The translations under genes were made by a program, and so were the position numbers. This document shows positions 25,808-33,934 of a stretch of 64,000 bases of DNA, piece by piece; the stretch's first letter is position 1, and every line of letters starts with the position of its first letter. The notes under the pieces were generated by a model. The model worked only from the letters and a program-made list of their open reading frames with translations. It was not told the origin of the DNA and made no database searches. Source of the DNA: Actinomadura sp. WMMA1423 (lineage in GTDB: Bacteria > Actinomycetota > Actinomycetes > Streptosporangiales > Streptosporangiaceae); the NCBI RefSeq assembly GCF_006547145.1, contig NZ_CP041244.1, forward strand, positions 2,542,001-2,606,000, given 5' to 3'.

Positions 25808-27007
25808 ATGACGACGGTCATCCTGGTGGTGATGTGCGTCGTGGTGGGGGCGCTCGAACTGTACGCGGGCAAGCAGAGCCGGGACCAGGCCAATGCCTTC
25901 ACCCGGCGGATCGACCAGCTGAACGACCAGGTCACCAAGCAGAACAACGTGCTGGTCACCGTCGGCGAGCAGCTCACCGCGGAGCTCTCGCGGGTCAAGC
26001 AGGACGTGCTGCCCGCGCTCGACAACCGGCTCCGGCAGAACACCGGGCAGGTGGAGGAGCTGGCGGGCCTCGTCCACCAGGCGGACGACTACCTGCGGAC
26101 CCAGGCGGGCAGGCTGCACGAGCTGGAGCAGCAGCGCATCACCCTGGCCGCGCTGCGCCGCAAGCTCGGCGAGGTCGAGACGTCGGTGCGGGCCGCCACC
26201 CGCGCGGGCGGCGAGGCCGCCGACGGCAGGGTCGACGCGGCGCTCGGCCGGCTCGCGGAGCTGGAGCGCGGCGGCGAGGAGATCCTGGAGCTCCAGCGCG
26301 CGCTCACCCGCACCCTCGAGGACGTCGAGGACGTCGTGGCCGAGCTGCTCCAGTTCACCGAGGGCGAGCTCGACGACACCGTCACGGCGGCGCTCACCGG
26401 GCGCCCCCGCGCGCACGGCGGCGCCGTCACCGCCACGGGCCGGCTGTGGACGCGCGACGGGCAGCTGGAGGACATCCTCTCCGACATCTACGAGCGGTGC
26501 GTGCGCGCCAGCCGGCTGGAGGTCCGGTTCCGCACGTCCGAGGACGCGAACGGCACGGCGCCCGGCTCCCCGGAGCGGCGCCGCTACTTCCTCGGCGGGC
26601 ACGCCAGCGAGGACCTCGCGGGCGTGTTCAGCGCGCTGCTCATCTCTGCGGGCGCCGGGGCACGTCCGAACGGCGGGGCCTCCGGGGGCGGGGCCAGGCG
26701 GGGGCTCGCGAGGGTCGAGCCGGGCGTCCCGGCCGGCGTGGAGCCGGTGCGCGCACCGGAGGACGAGGCGGCGCTGAAGGCCCTCCTGCGGACGCTGGCT
26801 GAGTGCTCGGGCGCCGTCGTGCAGATCGGCCCCCTCATGGCCGTCCGGACGCGCGACGAGCTGCTCTGCGCGGTGCTGACGGCCGCGCAGTCACTGGAGC
26901 TGGAGAGCGACGAGGTCTTCTGGGACCCGGCCGCCGCGAGCGTCCGGCTGCGGCGGCTGCCGTCCCATCAGCTGTGGGACCTCACCGGCTGGGCCGTGGC
27001 GCCGTAG
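25808..27007 (+). CDS. membrane-anchored coiled-coil protein, function unknown
   Basis: 399-residue protein. One N-terminal transmembrane helix (residues 3-18, ILVVMCVVVGALELYA) is followed by about 150 residues of coiled coil with Gln/Glu/Leu heptads, then a globular C-terminal domain (about 215-399) that I do not recognise. The ATG at 25808 has GAGGAG just upstream. It follows the GlnH-like gene by 174 bp on the same strand. Its topology, with one helix and a long cytoplasmic coil, would suit a membrane scaffold for the kinase cluster, but this is only positional inference. The 3-prime end overlaps the convergent gene by 40 bp. Confidence 0.75.
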   Translation: MTTVILVVMCVVVGALELYAGKQSRDQANAFTRRIDQLNDQVTKQNNVLVTVGEQLTAELSRVKQDVLPALDNRLRQNTGQVEELAGLVHQADDYLRTQAGRLHELEQQRITLAALRRKLGEVETSVRAATRAGGEAADGRVDAALGRLAELERGGEEILELQRALTRTLEDVEDVVAELLQFTEGELDDTVTAALTGRPRAHGGAVTATGRLWTRDGQLEDILSDIYERCVRASRLEVRFRTSEDANGTAPGSPERRRYFLGGHASEDLAGVFSALLISAGAGARPNGGASGGGARRGLARVEPGVPAGVEPVRAPEDEAALKALLRTLAECSGAVVQIGPLMAVRTRDELLCAVLTAAQSLELESDEVFWDPAAASVRLRRLPSHQLWDLTGWAVAP

Positions 27008-27597
27008 GCCCGCACGGACCGCTGCGACGGGCCGCCGATCCGCACGTACAGGGGGCAGCGCACGGCGCCGGTCAGCGGGTCAGCCTCGACGCAGAGGCCG
27101 ATCCCGGCGGCGCGGTCGAGGAACACCGCGTTCTCCACCGCCCGGGCACCGCGCACCGCGTACGGGACGGAGTCGGCGTCGCCGGTGTCGAAGAGCTCCT
27201 CGAACGTCAGCCTCCGCGCGAACCGCATCAGCACCGCGGCGTCCACCACGCGGCTGCCGATCGCCGCCGACGGGCCCGCGACGACGATGCCGAAGCTCGG
27301 GTTCTCCCGGCCGCGCACGTAGATCTCGCGGTCGGGTTCGAGGCCGCGGCGGCGGTCCGGGACCTGGACGCCGAACCCGGCGTCGCCGTTCAGGTAGGCG
27401 GGCGGGCCGAACCCGGGCGCCGAGGCCCCGTCGCGGACGCGCAGCGCGCCCGCGGGCATCTCCCAGCCGGGCAGGTACACCCCGAGGCCCCGCAGCAGCA
27501 GCCGCCAGATGGGTCGTCCGGTCACGTCGGGAGCGAACTCGCCGGGCGGCCTGCCGGCCCCCCGCGGCTTCTCGGCGTCGCCGTCCATGACAACCAT
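26968..27597 (-). CDS. conserved hypothetical protein
   Basis: 209-residue soluble protein without a recognised domain. It has balanced composition, conserved-looking segments such as PIWRLLLRGLGVYLPGWE and REIYVRGRENPSFGIVVAG, and ends in a basic tail that reads across the 3-prime end of the convergent coiled-coil gene. Start ATG at 27597, with 27588 as an alternative; no strong ribosome site. No signal peptide or membrane segment. Function unknown. Confidence 0.6.
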   Translation of the reverse strand: MVVMDGDAEKPRGAGRPPGEFAPDVTGRPIWRLLLRGLGVYLPGWEMPAGALRVRDGASAPGFGPPAYLNGDAGFGVQVPDRRRGLEPDREIYVRGRENPSFGIVVAGPSAAIGSRVVDAAVLMRFARRLTFEELFDTGDADSVPYAVRGARAVENAVFLDRAAGIGLCVEADPLTGAVRCPLYVRIGGPSQRSVRAYGATAQPVRSHS

Positions 27598-27722
27598 GAT
27601 CGGTAACGGATCCGCGTCCCGCAAGGCCTCGCAGGGGGCGAGGCCCTTACCGTGCGGGCCCTGCACCGCCGGTGCCGCGTCGGCTACGGTTGACCCACCC
27701 GGATCATGACGAGGACGCCGCC

Positions 27723-28241
27723 GTGAACCTGCAGGACATGATCGTGCACCGCGACACCTCGTCGCGGACGGTCGACAAGTACCTGATGTCCTACGAGGGC
27801 CGTGTCATCGCGGTGCGCCGGCATCCCGCCGTCCTGCTGCTGCCGGTGTCGGTCGTCGTGGCGGGGCTCATCGCGTGCGGCGCGGCGAGCGCGGTCAGCG
27901 GGCAGATCTGGATCTGGTGGCTGTGGCTGATCACCGTCTGCTACCTGGCCTGGAAGGTGATCGCCTGGTCGGTGGACTTCTTCCTCGTCACCGAGCACCG
28001 GGTGATGGTGGTCAACGGGGTCCTCAACCGCAACGTCGCGATGATGCCGCTCGCCAAGGTCACCGACATCGCGCTGAACCGCTCCCCGGCGGGGCGGATC
28101 CTCGGCTACGGCGAGTTCGTGATGGAGTCCGCGGGCCAGAAGCAGGCGCTCCGCAACGTCGGCTTCATGCCGTACCCGGAGCAGCTGTACCTGGAGGTCT
28201 CGTCGGTCATCTTCGGCTCCGTCGACGAGTCGCCGGACTGA
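27723..28241 (+). CDS. bacterial PH-domain (YdbS/YdbT-type) membrane protein
   Basis: 172-residue protein. Two membrane helices (about residues 38-58 and 62-80: LLLPVSVVVAGLIACGAASA and IWIWWLWLITVCYLAWKVI) are followed by a bPH_2 domain: FFLVTEHRVMVVNGVLNR, MMPLAKVTDIALNRS, and a final GQKQALRNVGFMPYPEQLY. This is the usual DUF304 layout. Start is GTG 27723. PH-like membrane proteins of this kind bind lipids or protein partners at the membrane; exact role unknown. It converges on the FAD oxidase gene. Confidence 0.85.
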   Translation: MNLQDMIVHRDTSSRTVDKYLMSYEGRVIAVRRHPAVLLLPVSVVVAGLIACGAASAVSGQIWIWWLWLITVCYLAWKVIAWSVDFFLVTEHRVMVVNGVLNRNVAMMPLAKVTDIALNRSPAGRILGYGEFVMESAGQKQALRNVGFMPYPEQLYLEVSSVIFGSVDESPD

Positions 28242-28260
28242 TCCCCCTTCCTCCCCGGGG

Positions 28261-29724
28261 TCAGGAGTCGAAACCGAGCCCCATGCGGTCGAGGGTGCGG
28301 AGCCAGAGGCCGCGGCGCCCGGCGTTGCGGTCGGCGCGGGCGATCTCGCGCCGGGTCAGCTCGATGACGCCGTAGCGCAGCGGTTCGGGCGGGAACGGGA
28401 CGGGCTTGGAGCGCACCATCGCCAGCCGCGTCCGCTCGGTCTCCTCGCCGGGCGCGAGGCCGACGCCCAGCAGGTCGAGCATGACGTCGGCGCCGAAGCG
28501 GGTGGCGCCGACACCGAGACCGGTGTAGCCCGCCGCGTACGCGAGGCCGCCGTCGTAGGCCGTCCCGTAGAAGGCGCAGAAGCGGCTGCACGTGTCGATG
28601 ACGCCGCCCCAGGCGTTGCTGAAGCGGACGCCCTCCAGTTGCGGGAACGTGGCGAAGAAGTGCCGCGCCAGCGTCGCGTACGTGGAGGGGCGCCGTTCCA
28701 GGCCGGGGTGGAAGCCGTTGCCGAAGTGGTAGACGGCGTCGTAGCCGCCCCAGAGGATCCGGTCGTCGGAGGTGAGCCGGTAGTAGTGGAACTGGTTGGC
28801 GCTGTCGCCGAGCCCTTGCCGGTGCCGCCAGCCGATGGCCTCGCGCTGGGCGCCGGTGAGCGGCTCTGTGACGAGCGCGTAGTCGTACACGGGGACGACG
28901 AAATGGCGAAGGCGCCGCAGGATCGGCGGGAAGGCTCCCGTCCCCAGGACGACGCTACGGGCGCTGACCGTCCCGAGCGGCCCGCGCGCCCCGCCGTCGC
29001 GCCGCGGGGGCGCGGCGGCCGTCAGCCGCAGCCGGCGGGAGCGCGCGGGCGCACCGGCCTCGGGACGCAGCGCCGTCACGCGGGTGTTCTCAAAGACGCG
29101 GACGCCGAGGGAGCGGCACGCGTCGGCCAGTCCCCAGGCGAGCTTGGCCGGGTGCACCATGGCGACGGCGTCGCGGTCCCACAGGCCCGCGAGGTAGGTG
29201 GGCGAGTCGACCTCGGCGCGGACCGCCTCCGGGCCGAGCATGACCGGTTCCCAGCCGTGCTCGTAGGCCTTCTCCGCCGCCTCCTGGAGCAACGGCACCT
29301 GCCACTCCTCGGTGGCGACGCTCATCTCCCCCGTGGTCTCCCACTCCGCGTCGATGCCGTAGCGGGCGAGGGTCTCGCCGATGGCGCGCAGGTTGTCCCA
29401 GCCGAGGCGCTCGAGGGTGTGGGCGTCGTCCGGCCAGCGGCCGAGGCCGTTCTCCAGGCCGTGGGTGAGGCTGGCGGCGCAGAACCCGCCGTTGCGCCCG
29501 GACGCGGCGGCGCCGATCCGGCCCGCCTCCATCACGACCACGTCCAGGGACGGGTCGCGCTCCTTGGCCCGCAGGGCCGCCCAGAGGCCGCTGTAGCCGC
29601 CGCCGATGACGGCGAGGTCGCATGTCAGGTCCCCGGCCAGGGACGGACCCGCGCCGGGGCGGGCCGGGTCCTGGAGCCAGAAGGGCTCCGGGGCGGCGTC
29701 GGCGAGCGACTCGGCCACGTTCAC
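28261..29724 (-). CDS. FAD-dependent amine oxidase (DAO family, PuuB-like)
   Basis: 487-residue oxidase. The dinucleotide-binding motif is VIGGGYSGLWAALRA, followed by ASGRNGGFC, typical of the DAO/PuuB group, with a C-terminal GYTGLGVGATRFGADVM FAD-contact segment. E. coli PuuB oxidises gamma-glutamylputrescine to the aldehyde and releases H2O2. Last gene of the polyamine transport operon, 70 bp after the permease gene, so its substrate is probably putrescine, spermidine or a gamma-glutamyl derivative. The aldehyde product would go to the dehydrogenase encoded at the head of the operon. Confidence 0.88.
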   Translation of the reverse strand: MNVAESLADAAPEPFWLQDPARPGAGPSLAGDLTCDLAVIGGGYSGLWAALRAKERDPSLDVVVMEAGRIGAAASGRNGGFCAASLTHGLENGLGRWPDDAHTLERLGWDNLRAIGETLARYGIDAEWETTGEMSVATEEWQVPLLQEAAEKAYEHGWEPVMLGPEAVRAEVDSPTYLAGLWDRDAVAMVHPAKLAWGLADACRSLGVRVFENTRVTALRPEAGAPARSRRLRLTAAAPPRRDGGARGPLGTVSARSVVLGTGAFPPILRRLRHFVVPVYDYALVTEPLTGAQREAIGWRHRQGLGDSANQFHYYRLTSDDRILWGGYDAVYHFGNGFHPGLERRPSTYATLARHFFATFPQLEGVRFSNAWGGVIDTCSRFCAFYGTAYDGGLAYAAGYTGLGVGATRFGADVMLDLLGVGLAPGEETERTRLAMVRSKPVPFPPEPLRYGVIELTRREIARADRNAGRRGLWLRTLDRMGLGFDS

Positions 29725-29794
29725 GTCATCCCCCGATGTGCTGGCAGTGCGATGGGCCCTTGTGCCGAGAGGTGCCCGGCGGTGGCGGGGCGCC

Positions 29795-30637
29795 TCAGCG
29801 GCGCGCGCGGGCGCTGCGCCGCGCCGACACCACCGCGATCACCACGCCGACCGCGAAGATGATCGTCCCCATCACGTTGACCTGCGGCGGCGTACCCGTC
29901 CGGGTGGAGCCGTAGATCCACAGCGGGAACGTGACGGTGGCTCCGCTGGTGAAGTTCGTGATGACGAAGTCGTCGATGGACAGCACGAACGCCAGCAGCG
30001 CCCCCGCCAGCACGCCCGGCATGATCATCGGCAGCGTGACCAGGCGGAACCGCGTCCACGGGCCCGCCCCGAGGTCCTGCGCCGCCTCCTCCACCGCGGG
30101 GTCGAGCCCGACGACGCGGGCGCGGACCGTCACGGCCACGAAGGCGATCGAGAACATCACGTGCGCGAGGAGGATCGTCAGGTAGCCGCGCGGCAGGTTG
30201 AACGTGACGAACATGGACAGCAGCGAGGCGCCCATCACGATCTCCGGGCAGGAGATCGCCATGAACAGCACGAGGTTCGTCGAGCCCTTGCCGCGGAACC
30301 GGTACCGGCCGAGGGCCAGGCCCGCGAACGTGCCGATGACCGTCGTGATCACCGTGCTGAGCACCGCGATCGTCAGCGAGTTGACGACGGCGGCGGTGAG
30401 GTCGCTCTTGTCGAACAGGTGGGCGTACCACTTGAGCGTGAAGCCCTGCCACTGGAAGTTCTGCTTGCTGCGGGTGTCGTTGAACCCGAACAGGATCATG
30501 ATCGCGATCGGCAGGATCAGCCACGCGATCAGCGCGAGGGTGTAGAGGTGCAGGACGGAGATCCGGCGCCTGCGCGGGGCGCGGCGCGGCCGCGGGGTCT
30601 TGGTGAGGGTCACCGGGGCCTCGGTGTGCGTCGTCAT
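29795..30637 (-). CDS. potC: polyamine ABC transporter permease, PotC type
   Basis: 280-residue inner-membrane permease with six predicted helices. The EAA loop is EEAAQDLGAGPWTRFRLVTLPMI-like, where the ATPase docks. N-terminal Arg-rich cytoplasmic segment after MTTHTEAP. It starts inside the last codons of the upstream permease gene (4-base overlap). Forms a heterodimer with the PotB-type subunit for polyamine import. Confidence 0.92.
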   Translation of the reverse strand: MTTHTEAPVTLTKTPRPRRAPRRRRISVLHLYTLALIAWLILPIAIMILFGFNDTRSKQNFQWQGFTLKWYAHLFDKSDLTAAVVNSLTIAVLSTVITTVIGTFAGLALGRYRFRGKGSTNLVLFMAISCPEIVMGASLLSMFVTFNLPRGYLTILLAHVMFSIAFVAVTVRARVVGLDPAVEEAAQDLGAGPWTRFRLVTLPMIMPGVLAGALLAFVLSIDDFVITNFTSGATVTFPLWIYGSTRTGTPPQVNVMGTIIFAVGVVIAVVSARRSARARR

Positions 30638-31497
30638 CGTCCCGCCGCCTCCAGAACGTCCTGCGTGCCGAGCGTGCGCGCGTAGGCGAAGATCCCGACG
30701 AGCAGGATCGCCATCAGCGCGAACGACAGCGCGGACGCCGTCGGGTAGGCGCTGTTGTTGAAGTACTCGGTCTGGATGACGTTGCCGATCATGGTGTTCT
30801 GCGGGCCGCCGAGCACCTCGGCGTTGACGTAGTCCGACGACACCGGCACGAAAGTCATGATCACGCCGGCGAACACGCCGGGCAGCGACAGCGGCAGGAT
30901 GACCCGCAGGAACGCCTGCGTGCGGCTCGCGTACAGGTCGTAGGCCGCCTCCACCACGCGCGGGTCGACGCGTTCGAGCGCCACGTAGATCGGCAGGGCC
31001 ATGAACGGCAGGAAGTTGTAGGCGAGTCCGGACACCACCGCGACGCCGGTGTCGAGGATGTGGAAGTCCGCCGGCAGGACGCCGTGGTCGCGCAGCGGCC
31101 CGAGGATCGGCCCGTTGTCGGTGAGGACGAGCTTCCACGACACCGTCCGCAGGATGAACGAGACGAAGTACGGGAGCAGCAGGAGGAACAGGTACGTCGA
31201 CTTGGCGCGCCCGCCCCGGAACGCGATCCAGTACGCGGCCGGGTAGGCGATCACGATGCACGCGACCGTGGCGACCAGGCCGTACCAGAGCGACCGGACG
31301 AACTTGTCGCCGTAGGTGCTCAGCCCGTCGGTGTAGTTCTGCCAGTGCAGCGTCTGCTGGAAGCCGTCGATGAGGTTCCCGGTCTGCAGGGACAGGGAGA
31401 CCATCAGCACGAGCGGGACGAGGAAGAACGCCGTCAGCCACAGCCCGCCGGGCAGGATCATGAGGTACGGCGCGAGCCGTCCCCGCACCCCCTGCAT
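30634..31497 (-). CDS. potB: polyamine ABC transporter permease, PotB type
   Basis: 287-residue permease with six helices and the EAA motif VEAAYDLYASRTQAFLRVIL. Starts at ATG 31497 on the last base of the binding-protein stop (TGATG); a GTG one codon upstream (31500) would give a GTGA overlap. Overlaps the PotC gene by 4 bases. The strict overlap of all four transporter genes indicates a single transcript with balanced translation. Confidence 0.92.
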   Translation of the reverse strand: MQGVRGRLAPYLMILPGGLWLTAFFLVPLVLMVSLSLQTGNLIDGFQQTLHWQNYTDGLSTYGDKFVRSLWYGLVATVACIVIAYPAAYWIAFRGGRAKSTYLFLLLLPYFVSFILRTVSWKLVLTDNGPILGPLRDHGVLPADFHILDTGVAVVSGLAYNFLPFMALPIYVALERVDPRVVEAAYDLYASRTQAFLRVILPLSLPGVFAGVIMTFVPVSSDYVNAEVLGGPQNTMIGNVIQTEYFNNSAYPTASALSFALMAILLVGIFAYARTLGTQDVLEAAGR

Positions 31498-32750
31498 CAC
31501 GAACCCTTGGAGATCGGTTCGAAGATCTTCTGGTACTCGGTCTCCTCGGCCTGGGTGAGCCGGCGGTAGTGCCGCAGCCGGGCCAGGTCGGCCTGCGAGG
31601 GGAAGACCAGCGGGCTGGTGCTGAGGCGGGTCAGGTCCTTCTTGTCCGCCCCGCCCGCCTGCTCCGCCTTCTGCGCGATGAGCTTCTGGGTGGCCGGGAT
31701 CGGCGGCATGTAGTTGATGAACTCGGTCAGCGGCGCGTTGTTCTCCGGGACGTAGAGCCAGTTCATGAGGGTCAGCGCGTCCACCGGGTTCTGCGCGGTC
31801 TTCGGGATGCACAGGTTGTCGGTCCAGATGGTGCCGCCCTCCCCGGGCACCACGAACTTCACGTCCTTGCTGGTCAGGCTGTAGACGTCCCCGGACCAGG
31901 CCATCGTCATCCACACGTCGCCCTTGCTGACGGCGTCGACGTAGTCCTGACTGTAGTACTTGCGGACGATGCCCTTGTCGCGCTGCTCGCGGAGCTTGGC
32001 GGCGGCCTTCTCCCAGTCCGCCCTGGTCGACTTCTCCGGGTCAATGCCGAGCAGGAACATCCCGAAGTTCCCGAGCTCCTGCGAGTCGCCCATCATGCCG
32101 ACCTTGCCCTTGTACTTCGGGTCGAAAAGCTGGGCGATGCTGGTGATCTCCTCTTTCACGTACTTGGTGTTGTACGCGATCCCGGTGACGCCCGACTCGT
32201 AGGGGATCGTGAAGGCGTTGCCGGGGTCGTAGGACGGGTTCTTGAACGACGGGCCCGCGTTCGCCTGGAAGTTCGGCAGCTTCGACAGGTCGAGCGGCGC
32301 CAGGTAGCCGAGCTGGCGGCACTGCTCCAGCTGGATCCCGTTCGTCATCACCATCAGGTCGAAGCCGATGGACTGGCCGGCGGCCAGCGGCGCCTGGATC
32401 TTGCCGAACCAGGGGCCCATCTCCTGGATGACCTCCTTGTAGGTCACCTTGACGCCCGTCTCCTTCTCGAACGCCTTGATGGTCTCCCGGTCGTCCTGCA
32501 TGTAGCCCGGCCAGTTCGCCCAGTTGAGCGTGCCGTTCTTGGCCTTGCCCGCCCAGAACTTCTCGACGTCGCTCTGGCTGACCTTCTCCTTGCCGCCCTG
32601 CCCCTTCACCCCGCACGCCGACAGGGCGAGCCCCGCGCCCGCCGCGCCCATCAGCCTGAGGACGTCGCGGCGGTCCGGTCCACCCGCGCTGGAACGCGCC
32701 AGGCGCGGCCTTGTGAGTCCGCGCAGGAACGCGGGGTCGAACTGGCTCAC
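31497..32750 (-). CDS. potD: polyamine-binding lipoprotein, Tat-exported, PotD type
   Basis: 417-residue substrate-binding protein. The signal has a twin arginine (RRDVLRLMG, residues 27-35) and lipobox LSAC with Cys46, so it is folded in the cytoplasm, exported by Tat and lipid-anchored. The mature part has the PotD pattern: LNWANWPGYM, FDLMVMTNG, IPYESGVTGIAYN, WSGDVYSL, and a C-terminal FINYMPPIPATQK. Start is GTG 32750, overlapping the ATPase stop (GTGA). It captures putrescine/spermidine and delivers it to PotBC. Confidence 0.92.
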   Translation of the reverse strand: MSQFDPAFLRGLTRPRLARSSAGGPDRRDVLRLMGAAGAGLALSACGVKGQGGKEKVSQSDVEKFWAGKAKNGTLNWANWPGYMQDDRETIKAFEKETGVKVTYKEVIQEMGPWFGKIQAPLAAGQSIGFDLMVMTNGIQLEQCRQLGYLAPLDLSKLPNFQANAGPSFKNPSYDPGNAFTIPYESGVTGIAYNTKYVKEEITSIAQLFDPKYKGKVGMMGDSQELGNFGMFLLGIDPEKSTRADWEKAAAKLREQRDKGIVRKYYSQDYVDAVSKGDVWMTMAWSGDVYSLTSKDVKFVVPGEGGTIWTDNLCIPKTAQNPVDALTLMNWLYVPENNAPLTEFINYMPPIPATQKLIAQKAEQAGGADKKDLTRLSTSPLVFPSQADLARLRHYRRLTQAEETEYQKIFEPISKGS

Positions 32751-33898
32751 TGTGGGGCTCCTATGGCGTACGAGTGGCACGGATCCCACGACAGCCAGAC
32801 GCCGTCGCCGCGGACGGCGACGTCTTCGGCGGACGTGGCGTTCTGCAGGAACACGACGACGTCGGCGCCGGCGGAGGTGGTGATGTTGTAGTTCGTCGAC
32901 GTCCCGAGGTAGACGACCTCCGTCACGGTCCCCCGGACCGCGCACAGCCCGTCCCCCGGTTTGTCGGGGCCGATCCCGATCTTCTCGGGGCGGACGGTCA
33001 GCTCCACGCGCTCCCCCTCCACGGCCTCCCGGCCGTGGCGCAGCGGGACCTCGATCCGCCCGTCCGGGCCGTGGGTGAGCACCGCGCTGCCCGGCCCGGT
33101 CCCGGTGACCTCCCCCTCCAGCAGGTTGGACGTCCCGATGAACCCGGCCACGAAGCGCGACGCGGGGTGCTCGTAGATCTCCCGGGGCGTGCCGAGCTGC
33201 TCGATCACCCCGTCGTTCATGACGGCGATGCGGTCCGACATCGTCAGCGCCTCGCCCTGGTCGTGCGTGACGTACACGAACGTCACGCCGACCCCCCGCT
33301 GGATCCGCTTCAGTTCGACCTGCATCGCCTGGCGCAGCTTCAGGTCGAGGGCGCCGAGCGGCTCGTCCAGCAGCAGGGCCCGCGGCTCGTTCACGAGCGC
33401 GCGGGCCAGCGCGACCCGCTGCTGCTGGCCGCCCGACAACTCGGCGGGACGGCGCTTCTCCCGCCCCGCCAGGTCGACGATCTCCAGCATCTCCCCGACC
33501 CGGTGCGTGAGCTGCGCCTTCGGAACGCCGCGCCGGCGCAGGCCGAACGCGACGTTCTCGAAGACGCTCATGTGCGGGAAGAGCGCGTACGACTGGAACA
33601 CCATGTTCACGTCGCGCCTGTTGGGGGGCACGTCCGTGACGTCCTGCCCGTGCAGCCGGACCCGCCCCGCCGTCGGCTCCTCGAAGCCGGCGATCATGCG
33701 CATGGTCGTCGTCTTGCCGCATCCGGACGGGCCGAGCAGGGAGAAGAACTCCCCCTCCGCGATCGTCAGGTCGACGCCGCGGACCGCCGCCACGGTCTCG
33801 CCGTAGGCGTGGTAGTCCTTCTCCACGCCCTCGAGCTCGATGGCGGGCACGGCGCGGGCCGGATCGTCGCGCGCCGCGGCGGGTCGGGTCTCGGTCAT
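32747..33898 (-). CDS. potA: polyamine ABC transporter ATPase, PotA type
   Basis: 383-residue ATPase. Walker A GPSGCGKTT (56-64), Q-loop VFQSYALFPH, signature LSGGQQQRVALARAL, Walker B LLLDEPLGALD and H-loop YVTHDQGEAL are all intact. A C-terminal TOBE-type domain follows (about 290-383), as in PotA/CysA. Second gene of the operon, 36 bp after the aldehyde dehydrogenase gene, and first of the four overlapping transporter genes. Confidence 0.94.
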   Translation of the reverse strand: MTETRPAAARDDPARAVPAIELEGVEKDYHAYGETVAAVRGVDLTIAEGEFFSLLGPSGCGKTTTMRMIAGFEEPTAGRVRLHGQDVTDVPPNRRDVNMVFQSYALFPHMSVFENVAFGLRRRGVPKAQLTHRVGEMLEIVDLAGREKRRPAELSGGQQQRVALARALVNEPRALLLDEPLGALDLKLRQAMQVELKRIQRGVGVTFVYVTHDQGEALTMSDRIAVMNDGVIEQLGTPREIYEHPASRFVAGFIGTSNLLEGEVTGTGPGSAVLTHGPDGRIEVPLRHGREAVEGERVELTVRPEKIGIGPDKPGDGLCAVRGTVTEVVYLGTSTNYNITTSAGADVVVFLQNATSAEDVAVRGDGVWLSWDPCHSYAIGAPQ

Positions 33899-33934
33899 GG
33901 GCGGGCTTCCTTCACGGGCTCCGGTCGGCGGCGC

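Noticed and set aside
32751..33722. Extension of the PotD-type protein far upstream
   Set aside because: It is an out-of-frame shadow of the potA gene; GTG 32750 forms the expected GTGA overlap and gives a proper Tat signal.
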